Assembly: GCF_000734965.1 (NCBI RefSeq)
Contig: NZ_JMTB01000121.1
Span: 62,001-126,000, forward strand
DNA from: Trabulsiella guamensis ATCC 49490
GTDB lineage: Bacteria; Pseudomonadota; Gammaproteobacteria; Enterobacterales; Enterobacteriaceae
Reading direction: 5' to 3'
DNA: 64,000 nucleotides
Shown here: piece after piece, positions 24,977 to 34,040 of the stretch
Layout of the letters: every line of letters starts with the position of its first letter
Position numbering within the stretch: the stretch's first letter is position 1
Made by a program: the position numbers and the translations under genes
Notes under the pieces: model-generated
What the model saw: the letters and a program-made list of their open reading frames with translations, nothing else
What the model was told of the DNA's origin: nothing
Database searches by the model: none

Positions 24977-27847
24977 TTACAGTTTTCCAAGTGCGGTGAG
25001 TATTTTCTCCGGTGTGAAATGCCATTCGCGCAACCACACGCCACAGGCGTCATGGATGGCGGTTGCAATTGAAGGCGCAGCGCCGTTAACGCCGATTTCA
25101 GAGATAGACTTGGCGCCAAACGGGCCGACCTTGTCATCGCTCGGTACCAGCACAGCACGGAAATCGCGCGGTATATCGCCGATTTTCGGTGCGCCGTAGC
25201 TGCGCAGATCGCGGGTAATCGGGTGGCCTTCGTCGTCGTAGAGGATCTCTTCTGACAGACTGTGACCGATGGCGCGCAGGGAGGCGCCGTAGATTTGCCC
25301 CAGCGCCAGGTCCGGGTTGACCGGCGTCCCGCAGTCGAGCAGGGCATAGAACTTCTCCAGGCGGATCTCGCCGCTACGCATGTTTATCGCCACTTCTGCG
25401 AAGTTAGCGCCATACGGGAAGGCGAAATCTGGCGTGATGTAGCAGGCCGACGCCACCAGCGAGCCAAAGCCAGTGCCGGTTTCGCCTTTATGGGCGATCT
25501 CGGCAAAACTGACTTCGCCGCGTTGACCGCGTACGATACCCGGTGCCACCAGCACAACATCTTCCAGCGGTTCGCCGATCATCTGTGCGCCGTGGAACAG
25601 AATTTTCTCGCGCAGATTTTCTGCCGCCATCCGCGCCGCGTTGCCAGAGAAACAGGTGCCTGACGAGGCGTACGCGCCTTTATCAAACAGCCCGTGGTCG
25701 GTATCGCCGGAGATGACATGTACGTCCGCCAGTGGGCAGTGCAACACTTCCGCCGACAGTTTGGCGACCACGGTATCCAGCCCGGTGCCGATATCCGCCC
25801 CGCCGGAATGGACGATAAAGGTGCCATCCGATTCCAGCTTGATCATGCAGTTGGCCTGATCGATATCCGGGATCCCCGATTTCTGCATGATGATCGCGAC
25901 GCCGCGACCAATGCGCCAGTCGCCGTCGTGCGGTTTCGGGGAATCCCATTGGATCAACTCACGCCCCTGACGGAGGATCTCCTCCAGTGCGCAACTGGCG
26001 GCGGTAGGCACCGACGTCGGCGCTTTACCTTCTCCGATCGCACCGAGGATCTTCAGCGGCTGACCTTCATGCACGCGGTTACGCTCGATGATCTCCAGTT
26101 GATCGATATTCAGTTGTTCGGCCAGCTCTGCCAGCGCCATGGTGATGGCAAAGTTACCTTTTGGCGCGCCATAGCCCTGGTATGCGCCTGCCGGGCACAT
26201 GTTGCTGTAGTAGGTAGTGACCTGGAAATCCACGTTGTCGCAGGGATACAGTGGCAGCGACAACGCCGGGCCATTGGACGGCACGGTAAGCGAGTGGTTG
26301 CCAAACGGCCCCGTATTGGCGCGGAAATCCATGCTGATCGCGGTCAGACGACCATCTTTTTTGGCACCCAGTTTGACCGTCACTTTCGCCACGTGGCGCG
26401 AGGTGTTGGCAATAAACTCCTCTTCACGGGTATAGCGGAAATAGACCGGACGCCCGGTCACGCAGGTAGCCCAGGCGCAGACCTCTTCCAGCAGAATGTC
26501 CTGTTTCGAGCCAAAGCCGCCGCCGACACGCTCTTTAATCACATGAACTTTGTTCTGCTTCATGCCTACTATGCGCGCCACCTGACGGCGGACGTGCCAT
26601 GGCACTTGTGTGGACGCGTGGATCACCAGCCGATCGCCATCCATGCGGGTGAAGCAAATATGCGGTTCGGTCGGGCATTGTTGCGCCTGTGTGGAACGGT
26701 AGGTGCGCTCAATAATCACGTCTGCATCCGCAAAGCCACGTTCCATATCACCGATGTGGCCATGCAGGCTGGCGGCGATATTTTTGCGCGGGCGGGAGCC
26801 GATCGGGAAGTTGATGATCATATGCTCGCCGCGCTGTGCCGCATGGCGGTTGTCCTCTTCCAGCGTATCAGGAGCGCCCGCCACGTAAATAACCGGTTCG
26901 TCATGCACTACTGGGGCATCTTCTGCCATCGCTTCATCAATGGTCATCACCGGTTTCAGCAGCTCGTATTCCACCTCGATAAGCTTCAGCGCGGCGAGGG
27001 CAATTTCTTCACTTTCCGCTACCACAGCGGCGATACGGTCTCCGACATGGCGCAGCTTTTTACTGAACATGCGTCTGTCGAGCGGTGACGGCTCTGGCGC
27101 GCTTTGCCCGCCAGGGGTGTAGTAAATATCCGGGCAGTTCAGGTGCGTAATGACATGAACAACGCCGGGCAGGGCCTCGGCTTTACTGACGTCGAGACGG
27201 GTAATGATGGCGTGCGGATGCGGGCTGCGCAGCATTTTAATCACGCAGGCGTCCGGGGTGATTCGGTCTTCAACGTAGCAGGGTTTCGCCTGTACCATTT
27301 TGGCGGCGTCGGATTTTGGATGCACTTTGCCGATCAGGGCCAAATCCTCGCGGAACGTCGGCGCATAGCTGGCGGCGAGCTGCGGGTTTTCCTTACGCGC
27401 CACGGCCAGTTCGATGACCTGATAAAACTGCTGATAGCCCGCATCGCGGCTGAACAGGCCGGAAAGCGCATCGTCAATCTCTTCGCGGGTCGGGTCGGCG
27501 ATCCTCTCCAGCAGATCGGTGATGATCAGCGCCGCTGCAGGATCGTTGAAGCCGGACTGCACCACGCCCACATCGACCATCGCCTGTTGCACCAGACTCA
27601 GCTGATTCCAGCTTCCCAGTGACTCAGCGGTGAGTACCGTCGCGCGATCCAGTTGTGCAGCGATCAGCAGTGAGGCATTGACGATGCGGCCGTTAAACAG
27701 GATGGCATCGGAACCGGCGAAACCAAACCCGTCGTCGCTGTTGCGCACCGAGTGCATACCGAGCGAGAACAACAGGCGCTGGACGTTTTCCCCAGGCGCC
27801 ACTTTCAGCTCTCGTGCGCCGCCATTCAGAGTGAAATGAATGATCAT
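24977..27847 (-). CDS. xdhD: Molybdenum hydroxylase XdhD (probable hypoxanthine/xanthine oxidase)
   Basis: A 956-residue protein. Residues about 1-160 resemble the [2Fe-2S] subunit of xanthine dehydrogenases but lack every cluster cysteine: GFAGSDAILFNG stands where CxGCGxC is expected and VVQSGFNDPAAALI where QCGFCTPG is expected. From about 190 on it is a molybdopterin-binding subunit, with GGGFGSKQDILLEEV, MCPAGAYQGYGAPKG and the C-terminal active-site region GPFGAKSISEIGVNG containing the catalytic Glu. In E. coli it is implicated in purine hydroxylation with the FAD subunit-like YgfM, whose stop overlaps its start by 4 bp. Possibly a selenium-dependent enzyme given linked yqeB/yqeC (inference). 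Confidence 0.93.
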   Translation of the reverse strand: MIIHFTLNGGARELKVAPGENVQRLLFSLGMHSVRNSDDGFGFAGSDAILFNGRIVNASLLIAAQLDRATVLTAESLGSWNQLSLVQQAMVDVGVVQSGFNDPAAALIITDLLERIADPTREEIDDALSGLFSRDAGYQQFYQVIELAVARKENPQLAASYAPTFREDLALIGKVHPKSDAAKMVQAKPCYVEDRITPDACVIKMLRSPHPHAIITRLDVSKAEALPGVVHVITHLNCPDIYYTPGGQSAPEPSPLDRRMFSKKLRHVGDRIAAVVAESEEIALAALKLIEVEYELLKPVMTIDEAMAEDAPVVHDEPVIYVAGAPDTLEEDNRHAAQRGEHMIINFPIGSRPRKNIAASLHGHIGDMERGFADADVIIERTYRSTQAQQCPTEPHICFTRMDGDRLVIHASTQVPWHVRRQVARIVGMKQNKVHVIKERVGGGFGSKQDILLEEVCAWATCVTGRPVYFRYTREEEFIANTSRHVAKVTVKLGAKKDGRLTAISMDFRANTGPFGNHSLTVPSNGPALSLPLYPCDNVDFQVTTYYSNMCPAGAYQGYGAPKGNFAITMALAELAEQLNIDQLEIIERNRVHEGQPLKILGAIGEGKAPTSVPTAASCALEEILRQGRELIQWDSPKPHDGDWRIGRGVAIIMQKSGIPDIDQANCMIKLESDGTFIVHSGGADIGTGLDTVVAKLSAEVLHCPLADVHVISGDTDHGLFDKGAYASSGTCFSGNAARMAAENLREKILFHGAQMIGEPLEDVVLVAPGIVRGQRGEVSFAEIAHKGETGTGFGSLVASACYITPDFAFPYGANFAEVAINMRSGEIRLEKFYALLDCGTPVNPDLALGQIYGASLRAIGHSLSEEILYDDEGHPITRDLRSYGAPKIGDIPRDFRAVLVPSDDKVGPFGAKSISEIGVNGAAPSIATAIHDACGVWLREWHFTPEKILTALGKL

Positions 27848-28623
27848 GCTAATTCTTCTCCCATCTGCTGGCAGTCGGCGTAGAGATCCGCCACGACAAC
27901 ACCAGCGATATAGCGTTTGTAGGCGACGCTGCCGCGAATGTCCTCTCGCGGGAATACCGCGGCGCGAACGGCCATTTCCAGGGCTTCACCTTCCAGTTGC
28001 TGTGCTTCGACGTCACGCAATCGGAGCGGGATATCGGCAACGCCATCCAGCGCGATACGCGTTTCGCCATCGTCGGTAAGCGCTACGGCCGCCGTAAGAA
28101 CGGAAAGGCCGGCATGTGAACGGCTGATTCTGCGGGTCGCGCAGGGGCGGAACGGATCGTGAATGACGATTTCCGTTAACAACTGGTCGTCGCGCGAAGC
28201 AAGCCAGGCTTCCAGCGGCAAAGTTTCGCCATTGGCGAAAACCAGTAAGGCATCCAGCGCCAGCAGAACCGGCAACAGCACAGATTCCTCCTGCCGCGCG
28301 GCGATCTCACCGCCGAGGGTCGACTGATTCCGCAGATGGCGGGAGTCGATGAATCCCAGCGCGTCGTGCAGGGCGTCAGGAATAAAATGCAGCTCTCGCA
28401 GCGTCTGGAGCCGGGTCATGAGACCAATACGCAGGCAGCCGTTGTCCCAGTCAGCCCAGTCGAGTGACAGGTCTTCGAGGGAGATCGCAATACGTTTGTC
28501 CGTGCGGCCCGGCGTTGCGTTGAGCTTGCTTCCACCGGCAAACCAGACGGCCTGCTCTTTGTAGTGGCGTTTCAACTCCAGTGCCTGTTCGATGGAGTCT
28601 GGTCGGAAAAATTGCTCTAACAT
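27844..28623 (-). CDS. ygfM: FAD-binding subunit YgfM of a molybdenum hydroxylase
   Basis: A 259-residue protein of the CoxM/XdhB flavin subunit family. The N-terminal FAD motif AVWFAGGSKLNATPG, the central IDSRHLRNQSTLGGEIAA and the C-terminal KRYIAGVVVADLYADC region are visible. It is shorter than typical (about 290 residues), as is E. coli YgfM. Upstream of and coupled to xdhD, so probably its electron-accepting partner. The GAGGA ribosome site sits after a 9-bp hairpin that separates it from ssnA. Confidence 0.92.
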   Translation of the reverse strand: MLEQFFRPDSIEQALELKRHYKEQAVWFAGGSKLNATPGRTDKRIAISLEDLSLDWADWDNGCLRIGLMTRLQTLRELHFIPDALHDALGFIDSRHLRNQSTLGGEIAARQEESVLLPVLLALDALLVFANGETLPLEAWLASRDDQLLTEIVIHDPFRPCATRRISRSHAGLSVLTAAVALTDDGETRIALDGVADIPLRLRDVEAQQLEGEALEMAVRAAVFPREDIRGSVAYKRYIAGVVVADLYADCQQMGEELA

Positions 28624-28641
28624 GATTCATCCTCTTCGGCT

Positions 28642-28664
28642 CCTCCCCGCTGCGGGCGGGGAGG
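28642..28664 (-). other. Intercistronic hairpin between ssnA and ygfM
   Basis: CCTCCCCGC-TGCGG-GCGGGGAGG, a perfect 9-bp GC-rich stem in the 48-bp gap. No T-run follows in the minus direction, so it is more likely an mRNA-stability or processing element than a terminator. Confidence 0.55.
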
Positions 28665-28671
28665 GACAGGG

Positions 28672-30000
28672 TTAGTTCAGCGCATCCATGCGTTGCCATA
28701 GCCGGGCGGCGACCTTCCTGGCTTCGGCAAAGATGGGTTCACAATCAAAGGTGAACTGTCGGTTCTCGTAGACCATCACGCCGTTGACCATCACGCTATT
28801 CACGCTGCTGGCGCCGAGGCCAAACGCGATATGCCCGGCAATGTTTTCCGCGATAAGCGGCGTCGGAGAGACGTAATCGCAGATCGTCAGATCGGCCTTG
28901 TAACCTGCTTCCAGTCGGCCAAATTTGGCGTGGAAGTTGCGGCTCAGCAGGGCGTTGCCGTTGCTTAGCGCGCGGGCAAAGCTGTCTGGCCATAACGGGC
29001 CACCAGCGTCGCGGTGTTTGAAGAAGGCGAATTTCATCTCTTCAAACATGTCGGAGCCGATGCCGTCCGTACCCAGCGCGAGGTTACGGATTTGCGTCAG
29101 ATGTGAGTTGTAACCGACCTGGTTGTTCATGTTGGAACGGGCGTTATGCACCAGGAAACCGTCGTGGTCATTGAGCAGCCGAGTGTCGTTTTCAGAAAGA
29201 TAAAGGCCGTGCGCGACCAACGTTTTGCTGTTGAGCAGGTCGTATTCCGCCAGTCTTTCCAGCAGGTCTTTGCCGTAGTGATGGTGGCTGTGCGAGACGT
29301 CGTAGCGGTCTTCCGCCGCATGGATATGTAACCCGCGATCCGTCGCCTTAACCGCTTCACGCAGCATCGACAGCCCTTCATCGGAAACGGTGAACGGTGC
29401 GTGGGCACCGATATGCGCTTCCACCAGCCACGGTTCAGCGCCTTTTTCACGTGCGCTGTCAATTTCATGTGCGAAGCGGATGTTTTCTTCGACGCCTGCC
29501 TGCTGTTCTTTCAGGCCGCCGTTGCGATCAGTGGTCTCGAAGCAGGTCATGCCGCGCAGCCCCACTTTGAGGAACGCGTTACGCAACTGGCTCAGTGAGC
29601 CCGCAATGTAATTGGGCGAGGCGTGGTGATCGATAACCGCCGTACAGCCGCTGCGGATGGCCTCTATAGAACACACCAGCCCGCTGTAATACAGGGATTC
29701 TTCATCCAGCGCGCGATCAAGCTTCCACCACAGATTTTTGAGCGTCGAGATGAAGTCCGGGCAGGGAGCGATGTTGGCCTGAATGCCGCGCGATAATCCG
29801 GAGTAAAAATGGTTATGTGAGCAGACAATGCCTGGCATGACCAGACGACCATGCATCTCTTTTACCTGCGCCTGCGGGTAACGCTGGCTGAGTCCGGGGC
29901 CGATGTCGTGGAGGATATCGCCTTCAATGGCGATATCGACGTTTTCCATCACCATGGCCGGATAGAGCTGTGCGGCGGTGACATTTTTCAAAATTAACAT
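28672..30000 (-). CDS. ssnA: Amidohydrolase SsnA (putative aminohydrolase)
   Basis: A 442-residue metal-dependent amidohydrolase of the chlorohydrolase/deaminase group. The metal motif is in MPGIVCSHNHFYSGLSRG (about 55-72), with VEAHIGAHAP, HIHAAEDRYD and LALGTDGIGSDMFEEM supplying the other ligands. The substrate is not established; in E. coli the gene was named from a stationary-phase viability phenotype. The position between ygfK and ygfM in a purine cluster suggests opening or deamination of a purine-derived ring (inference). Confidence 0.94.
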   Translation of the reverse strand: MLILKNVTAAQLYPAMVMENVDIAIEGDILHDIGPGLSQRYPQAQVKEMHGRLVMPGIVCSHNHFYSGLSRGIQANIAPCPDFISTLKNLWWKLDRALDEESLYYSGLVCSIEAIRSGCTAVIDHHASPNYIAGSLSQLRNAFLKVGLRGMTCFETTDRNGGLKEQQAGVEENIRFAHEIDSAREKGAEPWLVEAHIGAHAPFTVSDEGLSMLREAVKATDRGLHIHAAEDRYDVSHSHHHYGKDLLERLAEYDLLNSKTLVAHGLYLSENDTRLLNDHDGFLVHNARSNMNNQVGYNSHLTQIRNLALGTDGIGSDMFEEMKFAFFKHRDAGGPLWPDSFARALSNGNALLSRNFHAKFGRLEAGYKADLTICDYVSPTPLIAENIAGHIAFGLGASSVNSVMVNGVMVYENRQFTFDCEPIFAEARKVAARLWQRMDALN

Positions 30001-30002
30001 GC

Positions 30003-33000
30003 TTATACCTCCACGCTGCCAAGCAGGTAGTGATGATGCTGATGCACATGGCTGATGATGCGGCAGGTGGCGTCAAGCTGCGGCGGTACCTGCTCAAAGC
30101 TGCCTTGCTCATCGATGTTCAGCACCCAGGTCTGGTTATCCTGGCGGACGTGCACGCGCGTATCCTCAATCAGGAAGCCGGGGTTGGTGCTGTTAGCGAA
30201 ATCCTGAGGCAGGCTGAAAATGGTGAGCTTGTCTTTGTAGGGTTTGCCCTGCCACGGGCAGAATTGCGCGCAGTTGCCGCATTCGTTGCAGTAGGCATCC
30301 AGATGCAGCGTTTGAAAACGGTTCTGGAACCCCGGTACGGCAATGGAGACGTTGGCGCGGTTTGGACATACATCCACGCATTTGCTGCAGACGTAGTTAC
30401 ATTCCAGACAGCGGGAAGCTTCCTGCGCCACGAAGGCGTCGCGGTCGTCTTTATCCACTAGTGCGATGGAGATTGCCCCTTTGCGGCGATAGATGTCTGC
30501 CGGATCGACGTTGTTCCAACGTTTGTCTCCGTAGTGTGAACGGATGTTTTCCCGCGCAAGAATAACATCGGTAGCTCTACGGGCGTTGCCGATAGCAGAG
30601 ACGATCGAAGACGGACCGCGTTGTACGTCGCCAATCAGGAACACGTCTGGCTTACGGGTCTCCCCGTCGGCGTTGACTTCCGGCCAGCCGCGCGTATCTA
30701 ACGGGATCCCCATCGCGTCCAGCGCGTCGGCATCCTGCTGTTCGCCAATGGCCGTGATCAGCGTATCGACCTGTATGGTGCGGGTTTCGTCAGTCTCTAC
30801 CGGGCGACGGCGACCTTGTTCATCGGCCTCGCCCAGTTTCATGACACGCACGGTCAGTGTGCCGTCGCGGTCGAATTTTTCCGGGTTGCTCAGGAACTGG
30901 AATTCGACACCGTCATGCAGAGCCTCTTCGTACTCCTCGCGCCAGGCAGGCATTTCCTGCAAGGAGCGGCGATAGACGACGGTGGCTTTTTCCACACCCG
31001 GTATGCGAAGCGCGGTACGCGCGCAGTCCATCGCGGTATTACCGGCACCTACCACGACAACATGTTTGCCGGGCTGTAAGGGTTTGCCGAGATTGTAATC
31101 ACGGAGGAACTGCAGCGATTTCCAGACGTTCTGGTTATCGCCTGCCAGCTTCACGCCGTTGTTTTTTGCAGTACCGGTGCCGACCAGCACATATCTGAAG
31201 CCTTCCTGTTTTAGCTGATCGACTGTCAGGTGCGGATCGCAGCCGTAAACAATGTTTACGCCGTGGGCGACCACGAAATCAATGTCGTGCTGGATGAGTT
31301 CGCCAGGAATACGGAATTGCGGAATGATATTTCTGACCACGCCGCCTGCGTTTTCTTCGCGTTCAAACAGCGTCACCGGGTGCCCGGCACGGGCAAGGAA
31401 ATAGCCTGCCGCCAGACCTGCCGGGCCTGCGCCAATCACGGCGACCGGGTTCAGAGAACCAGACCCCGCCGGTTTATGCCAGCGCTGCTGATACTCGTTC
31501 CAGCCTTTTTCCAGCGCGACCTTTTTCAGTTCGCGAATGTTCAGCGCGCTGTCGTAGTCGAGACGCGTACAGTTGTACTGGCACTGGTGATCGCAGATAT
31601 GACCCGTGATGGCAGGCAGGGCGTTACGCTGGTAAATCAATTCCAGCGCATCGGCGTAACGGTGCTCACCCATCAGGCGGATGTATTCCGGGATGTCCTG
31701 CTTAATGGCGCAGGCTGTGACGCACGGCGCTACGTAGCAGTCCGTCATTGGCAGTTTTTCGCCGACGTCGATACGCTCTTCCGGTTTCCAGTGTTTCTGT
31801 GTGTACTCCATGCTGACGGCCCGTTCCGCCAGGGCGTTCAGGCGCGCAACATCGACATGGTTCATCTCCCAGCCGTCGGCTTGTTCCAGTTCGCGCATGC
31901 ATTCGCTCAGACGCAGATAGCCACCGGGTTTCAGCAGATCGGTCGCCATGGTGATGGGGCGAATGCCGGTTTCGAAAATATCTTTAATCGTGAGCTGGCT
32001 GGCACCGCCGGAATAAGAGATTGGCAGTTTGCCGTCGAAAGCGCGGGAAAGCAGGGCGGCAACGTTGATGGAGAGCGGGAACAGCGCGCGGCCTGACATG
32101 TACATTTCATCACCCGGCAATGCACCTTTGTTGTTGATGGTGCCGAGTGTGTTGGTCAGCTTCACGCCAAAGCCGAGCCCTTTCTCTTTCGCCAGCACCA
32201 TCAGGCGTTGCAGCATCTCCAGTGCCTGGCCGATTTTCAGGTCATGCTCGAAGGATTCTTCTTTCAGGCCGACATAATCAAAGCCGCAGGTATCGAGGAT
32301 TTCACGCACCCGCTGATAACCGAGCAGCGTCGGGTTGAGTTTCACAAAGGTGTTAAGCCCTTTTTCTTCCAGCATGTAGCGGCAGATGGCTTCGATTTCG
32401 TCAGGCGGGCAGCCGTGCATAGTCGACAGAGTGACGCCATGGACCATCGTCGCTGGAATGTGCTCCGTCAGTGTGGCGAGCTGGCAGCGAATATCTTCGA
32501 GCTGGTGGCGGCGAAGGAACTCGTCATCACGCAGCCAGCGGTTCAGCGTGTCGCGGTAGAGCGCGAATTTCGGATGGGCGGCGGCGTTCATCATGTTGTC
32601 GATGAACTGCTGCATTGGCGGCTGTTTAATACCGTCAAGGTTATAGCCCACACTCATATTGAAGATGAAGGATTTCCCGGCGCGGGTCGGGGTGAGAGGG
32701 AAGATGGTTTCCAGCAGATGCAGTACAAACCAGGCTTTCAGGTACTCGTCCCAGGCTTTCAGCAACGTAAATTCGGTGGACCATTCGGTGTTGAAGCACT
32801 CGTCTTCAGCATCAATACAGGGCTTTTCCAGTTCCAGCCTGTCGAGGATTTGCACCGTTTTCAGTTCGATGAAGCGCCCACCCGTCAGCCATGAAGTAAT
32901 GATGTTTTGCGCGAGCTGGGTATGCGGCCCGGCGGCGGGGCCAATCGGCGTCGCGCAGGTTTCACCAAACACACTGAGCTGATGCTCTTTCACCGGTGAA

Positions 33001-33107
33001 TAGAACTGCTCTTCAGGAATACCGAAAATTGAATGGTGGTTCTGGTATTCATCAAAAATGCGCGTCAAAAGTTCCTCAAACGGAATGGGACGCATGATAT
33101 CCCCCAT
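30003..33107 (-). CDS. ygfK: Selenate-reductase-like Fe-S/flavin oxidoreductase YgfK
   Basis: A 1034-residue protein near identical in layout to E. coli YgfK. The N-terminal about 430 residues form a dihydroorotate-dehydrogenase-like barrel (FGETCATPIGPAAGPHTQLA, FVKLNPTLLG, KLTNTLGTINNKGALPG). The centre has glutamate-synthase small-subunit features: CYVAPCVTACAIKQDIPEY, FAD site AVIGAGPAGLAAGYFLARAG, NAD(P) site VVVVGAGNTAMDCARTALR. The C-terminus carries two ferredoxin sites (CLECNYVCSKCVDVCPN, CNECGNCAQFCP). It overlaps none but lies 2 bp upstream of ssnA. Likely a reductase/electron hub for purine or ureide catabolism. A sigma54 promoter lies upstream. Confidence 0.94.
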   Translation of the reverse strand: MGDIMRPIPFEELLTRIFDEYQNHHSIFGIPEEQFYSPVKEHQLSVFGETCATPIGPAAGPHTQLAQNIITSWLTGGRFIELKTVQILDRLELEKPCIDAEDECFNTEWSTEFTLLKAWDEYLKAWFVLHLLETIFPLTPTRAGKSFIFNMSVGYNLDGIKQPPMQQFIDNMMNAAAHPKFALYRDTLNRWLRDDEFLRRHQLEDIRCQLATLTEHIPATMVHGVTLSTMHGCPPDEIEAICRYMLEEKGLNTFVKLNPTLLGYQRVREILDTCGFDYVGLKEESFEHDLKIGQALEMLQRLMVLAKEKGLGFGVKLTNTLGTINNKGALPGDEMYMSGRALFPLSINVAALLSRAFDGKLPISYSGGASQLTIKDIFETGIRPITMATDLLKPGGYLRLSECMRELEQADGWEMNHVDVARLNALAERAVSMEYTQKHWKPEERIDVGEKLPMTDCYVAPCVTACAIKQDIPEYIRLMGEHRYADALELIYQRNALPAITGHICDHQCQYNCTRLDYDSALNIRELKKVALEKGWNEYQQRWHKPAGSGSLNPVAVIGAGPAGLAAGYFLARAGHPVTLFEREENAGGVVRNIIPQFRIPGELIQHDIDFVVAHGVNIVYGCDPHLTVDQLKQEGFRYVLVGTGTAKNNGVKLAGDNQNVWKSLQFLRDYNLGKPLQPGKHVVVVGAGNTAMDCARTALRIPGVEKATVVYRRSLQEMPAWREEYEEALHDGVEFQFLSNPEKFDRDGTLTVRVMKLGEADEQGRRRPVETDETRTIQVDTLITAIGEQQDADALDAMGIPLDTRGWPEVNADGETRKPDVFLIGDVQRGPSSIVSAIGNARRATDVILARENIRSHYGDKRWNNVDPADIYRRKGAISIALVDKDDRDAFVAQEASRCLECNYVCSKCVDVCPNRANVSIAVPGFQNRFQTLHLDAYCNECGNCAQFCPWQGKPYKDKLTIFSLPQDFANSTNPGFLIEDTRVHVRQDNQTWVLNIDEQGSFEQVPPQLDATCRIISHVHQHHHYLLGSVEV

Positions 33108-33199
33108 AACCCTCTCCTTAGTTTCATATACACAGCGGTGTATCAGGTGGAATCAACATGGCCGGAATGGCAGTCACTCCGGCGGATTGGGTTAATCAG

Positions 33200-33215
33200 A
33201 GCAACATTCGCACCA
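33200..33215 (-). promoter_or_regulatory. Sigma54 promoter of the ygfK-ssnA-ygfM-xdhD operon
   Basis: On the minus strand TGGTGCGAATGTTGCT fits the TGGYRYRNNNNTTGCW consensus with GG-N10-GC. It lies 93-108 bp upstream of the ygfK ATG. Confidence 0.75.
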
Positions 33216-33301
33216 GTTATTACCGTGGAAGGAAGGAAGAATGAAAAAATGTGAAGCGTCTCGAAAGTTAAGGTCGGTTTGTGAATTATCTCACGTCGGT
33301 T

Positions 33302-33377
33302 AAATGAGAATTACACTCACTCATTTCACCGCGAGGGTTATATTTCTCAAATATCATTTTTAACTATCATAATGATA
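33302..33377. promoter_or_regulatory. Cluster of palindromes upstream of ygfK (candidate enhancer)
   Basis: The 323-bp gap 33108-33430 between ygfK and mocA contains AAATGAG-N11-CTCATTT (33302-33326), TTTCTCAAATATCA (33343-33356) and TATCATAATGATA (33365-33377). They are 85-165 bp upstream of the ygfK sigma54 promoter. The last word recurs upstream of xdhA. Apart from the promoter and these sites I see nothing else in the gap. Confidence 0.55.
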
Positions 33378-33430
33378 AATTCACCTGCGAAGAGTTTATT
33401 TGCGGGCGCGCAAACGATTAACTGGGTAAA

Positions 33431-34006
33431 TTAACCCCGATAATTATCTTGCAGGTTGATAAAATCTTGCGGCGTATCGATATCAAAAATGATTTCCGGT
33501 TCTTCCATGTCGATACAGCGATGTTTCCCGGTCAGTAACGCATTGCGCATCGAGCGGGTTAGCCGTTGAGAAACAGCAGCTTGTAGCGTGGACTGATTGA
33601 TCAGCACAGGGTGGCCCGGCGTGCCGTTGTGGTGCGGAATAAGGGCGTAATCACCGCGTAACACCCAGAGTTTGCTGAAGATTTTTTCATTGAGACAGGG
33701 GATGTCGCCGTGGGTAATAAAACAGTATTCAGTTTCCACATGGCGGGCGCCCGTGACGATGGAAGAGAAGAGCCCGTTGGCATAATCAGGATTATCTACC
33801 AGCAGAAGATTATCATTTTTCGCGTAGCGTTGATGTAACGCATCGCCGCGAAAGCCAGTAACTAAAATAATACGCGAGCAAAATTGCATTGCGTTTTTAA
33901 TACTTGCATCAAGAATTGTTCCTTGCTGCCAGGGTAACATCATTTTCCACTGTCCCATACGTGAAGATAATCCCGCAGCGGTAATAATACAGTCGATCTG
34001 TTGCAT
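33431..34006 (-). CDS. mocA: Molybdenum cofactor cytidylyltransferase MocA
   Basis: A 191-residue nucleotidyltransferase. The CTP-binding signature IITAAGLSSRMGQWKMMLPW covers residues 7-26. It is followed by LVTGFRGDAL, NPDYANGL, the metal-site region HGDIPCLN and the C-terminal DIDTPQDF motif typical of MobA/MocA proteins. It turns Mo-molybdopterin into the cytosine dinucleotide form used by xanthine-dehydrogenase-type enzymes, exactly those encoded in this cluster. Divergent from yqeC, with 34 bp between the start codons. Confidence 0.93.
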   Translation of the reverse strand: MQQIDCIITAAGLSSRMGQWKMMLPWQQGTILDASIKNAMQFCSRIILVTGFRGDALHQRYAKNDNLLLVDNPDYANGLFSSIVTGARHVETEYCFITHGDIPCLNEKIFSKLWVLRGDYALIPHHNGTPGHPVLINQSTLQAAVSQRLTRSMRNALLTGKHRCIDMEEPEIIFDIDTPQDFINLQDNYRG

Positions 34007-34040
34007 AGCTTACCCAATATAACCAGAAGCAATTTAGCGA

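Noticed and set aside
25694-27088. 464-codon open frame on the plus strand
   Set aside because: It lies fully antisense to xdhD and its translation is Arg/His/Val-rich with no recognisable domain; long antisense frames are common in GC-rich coding DNA.
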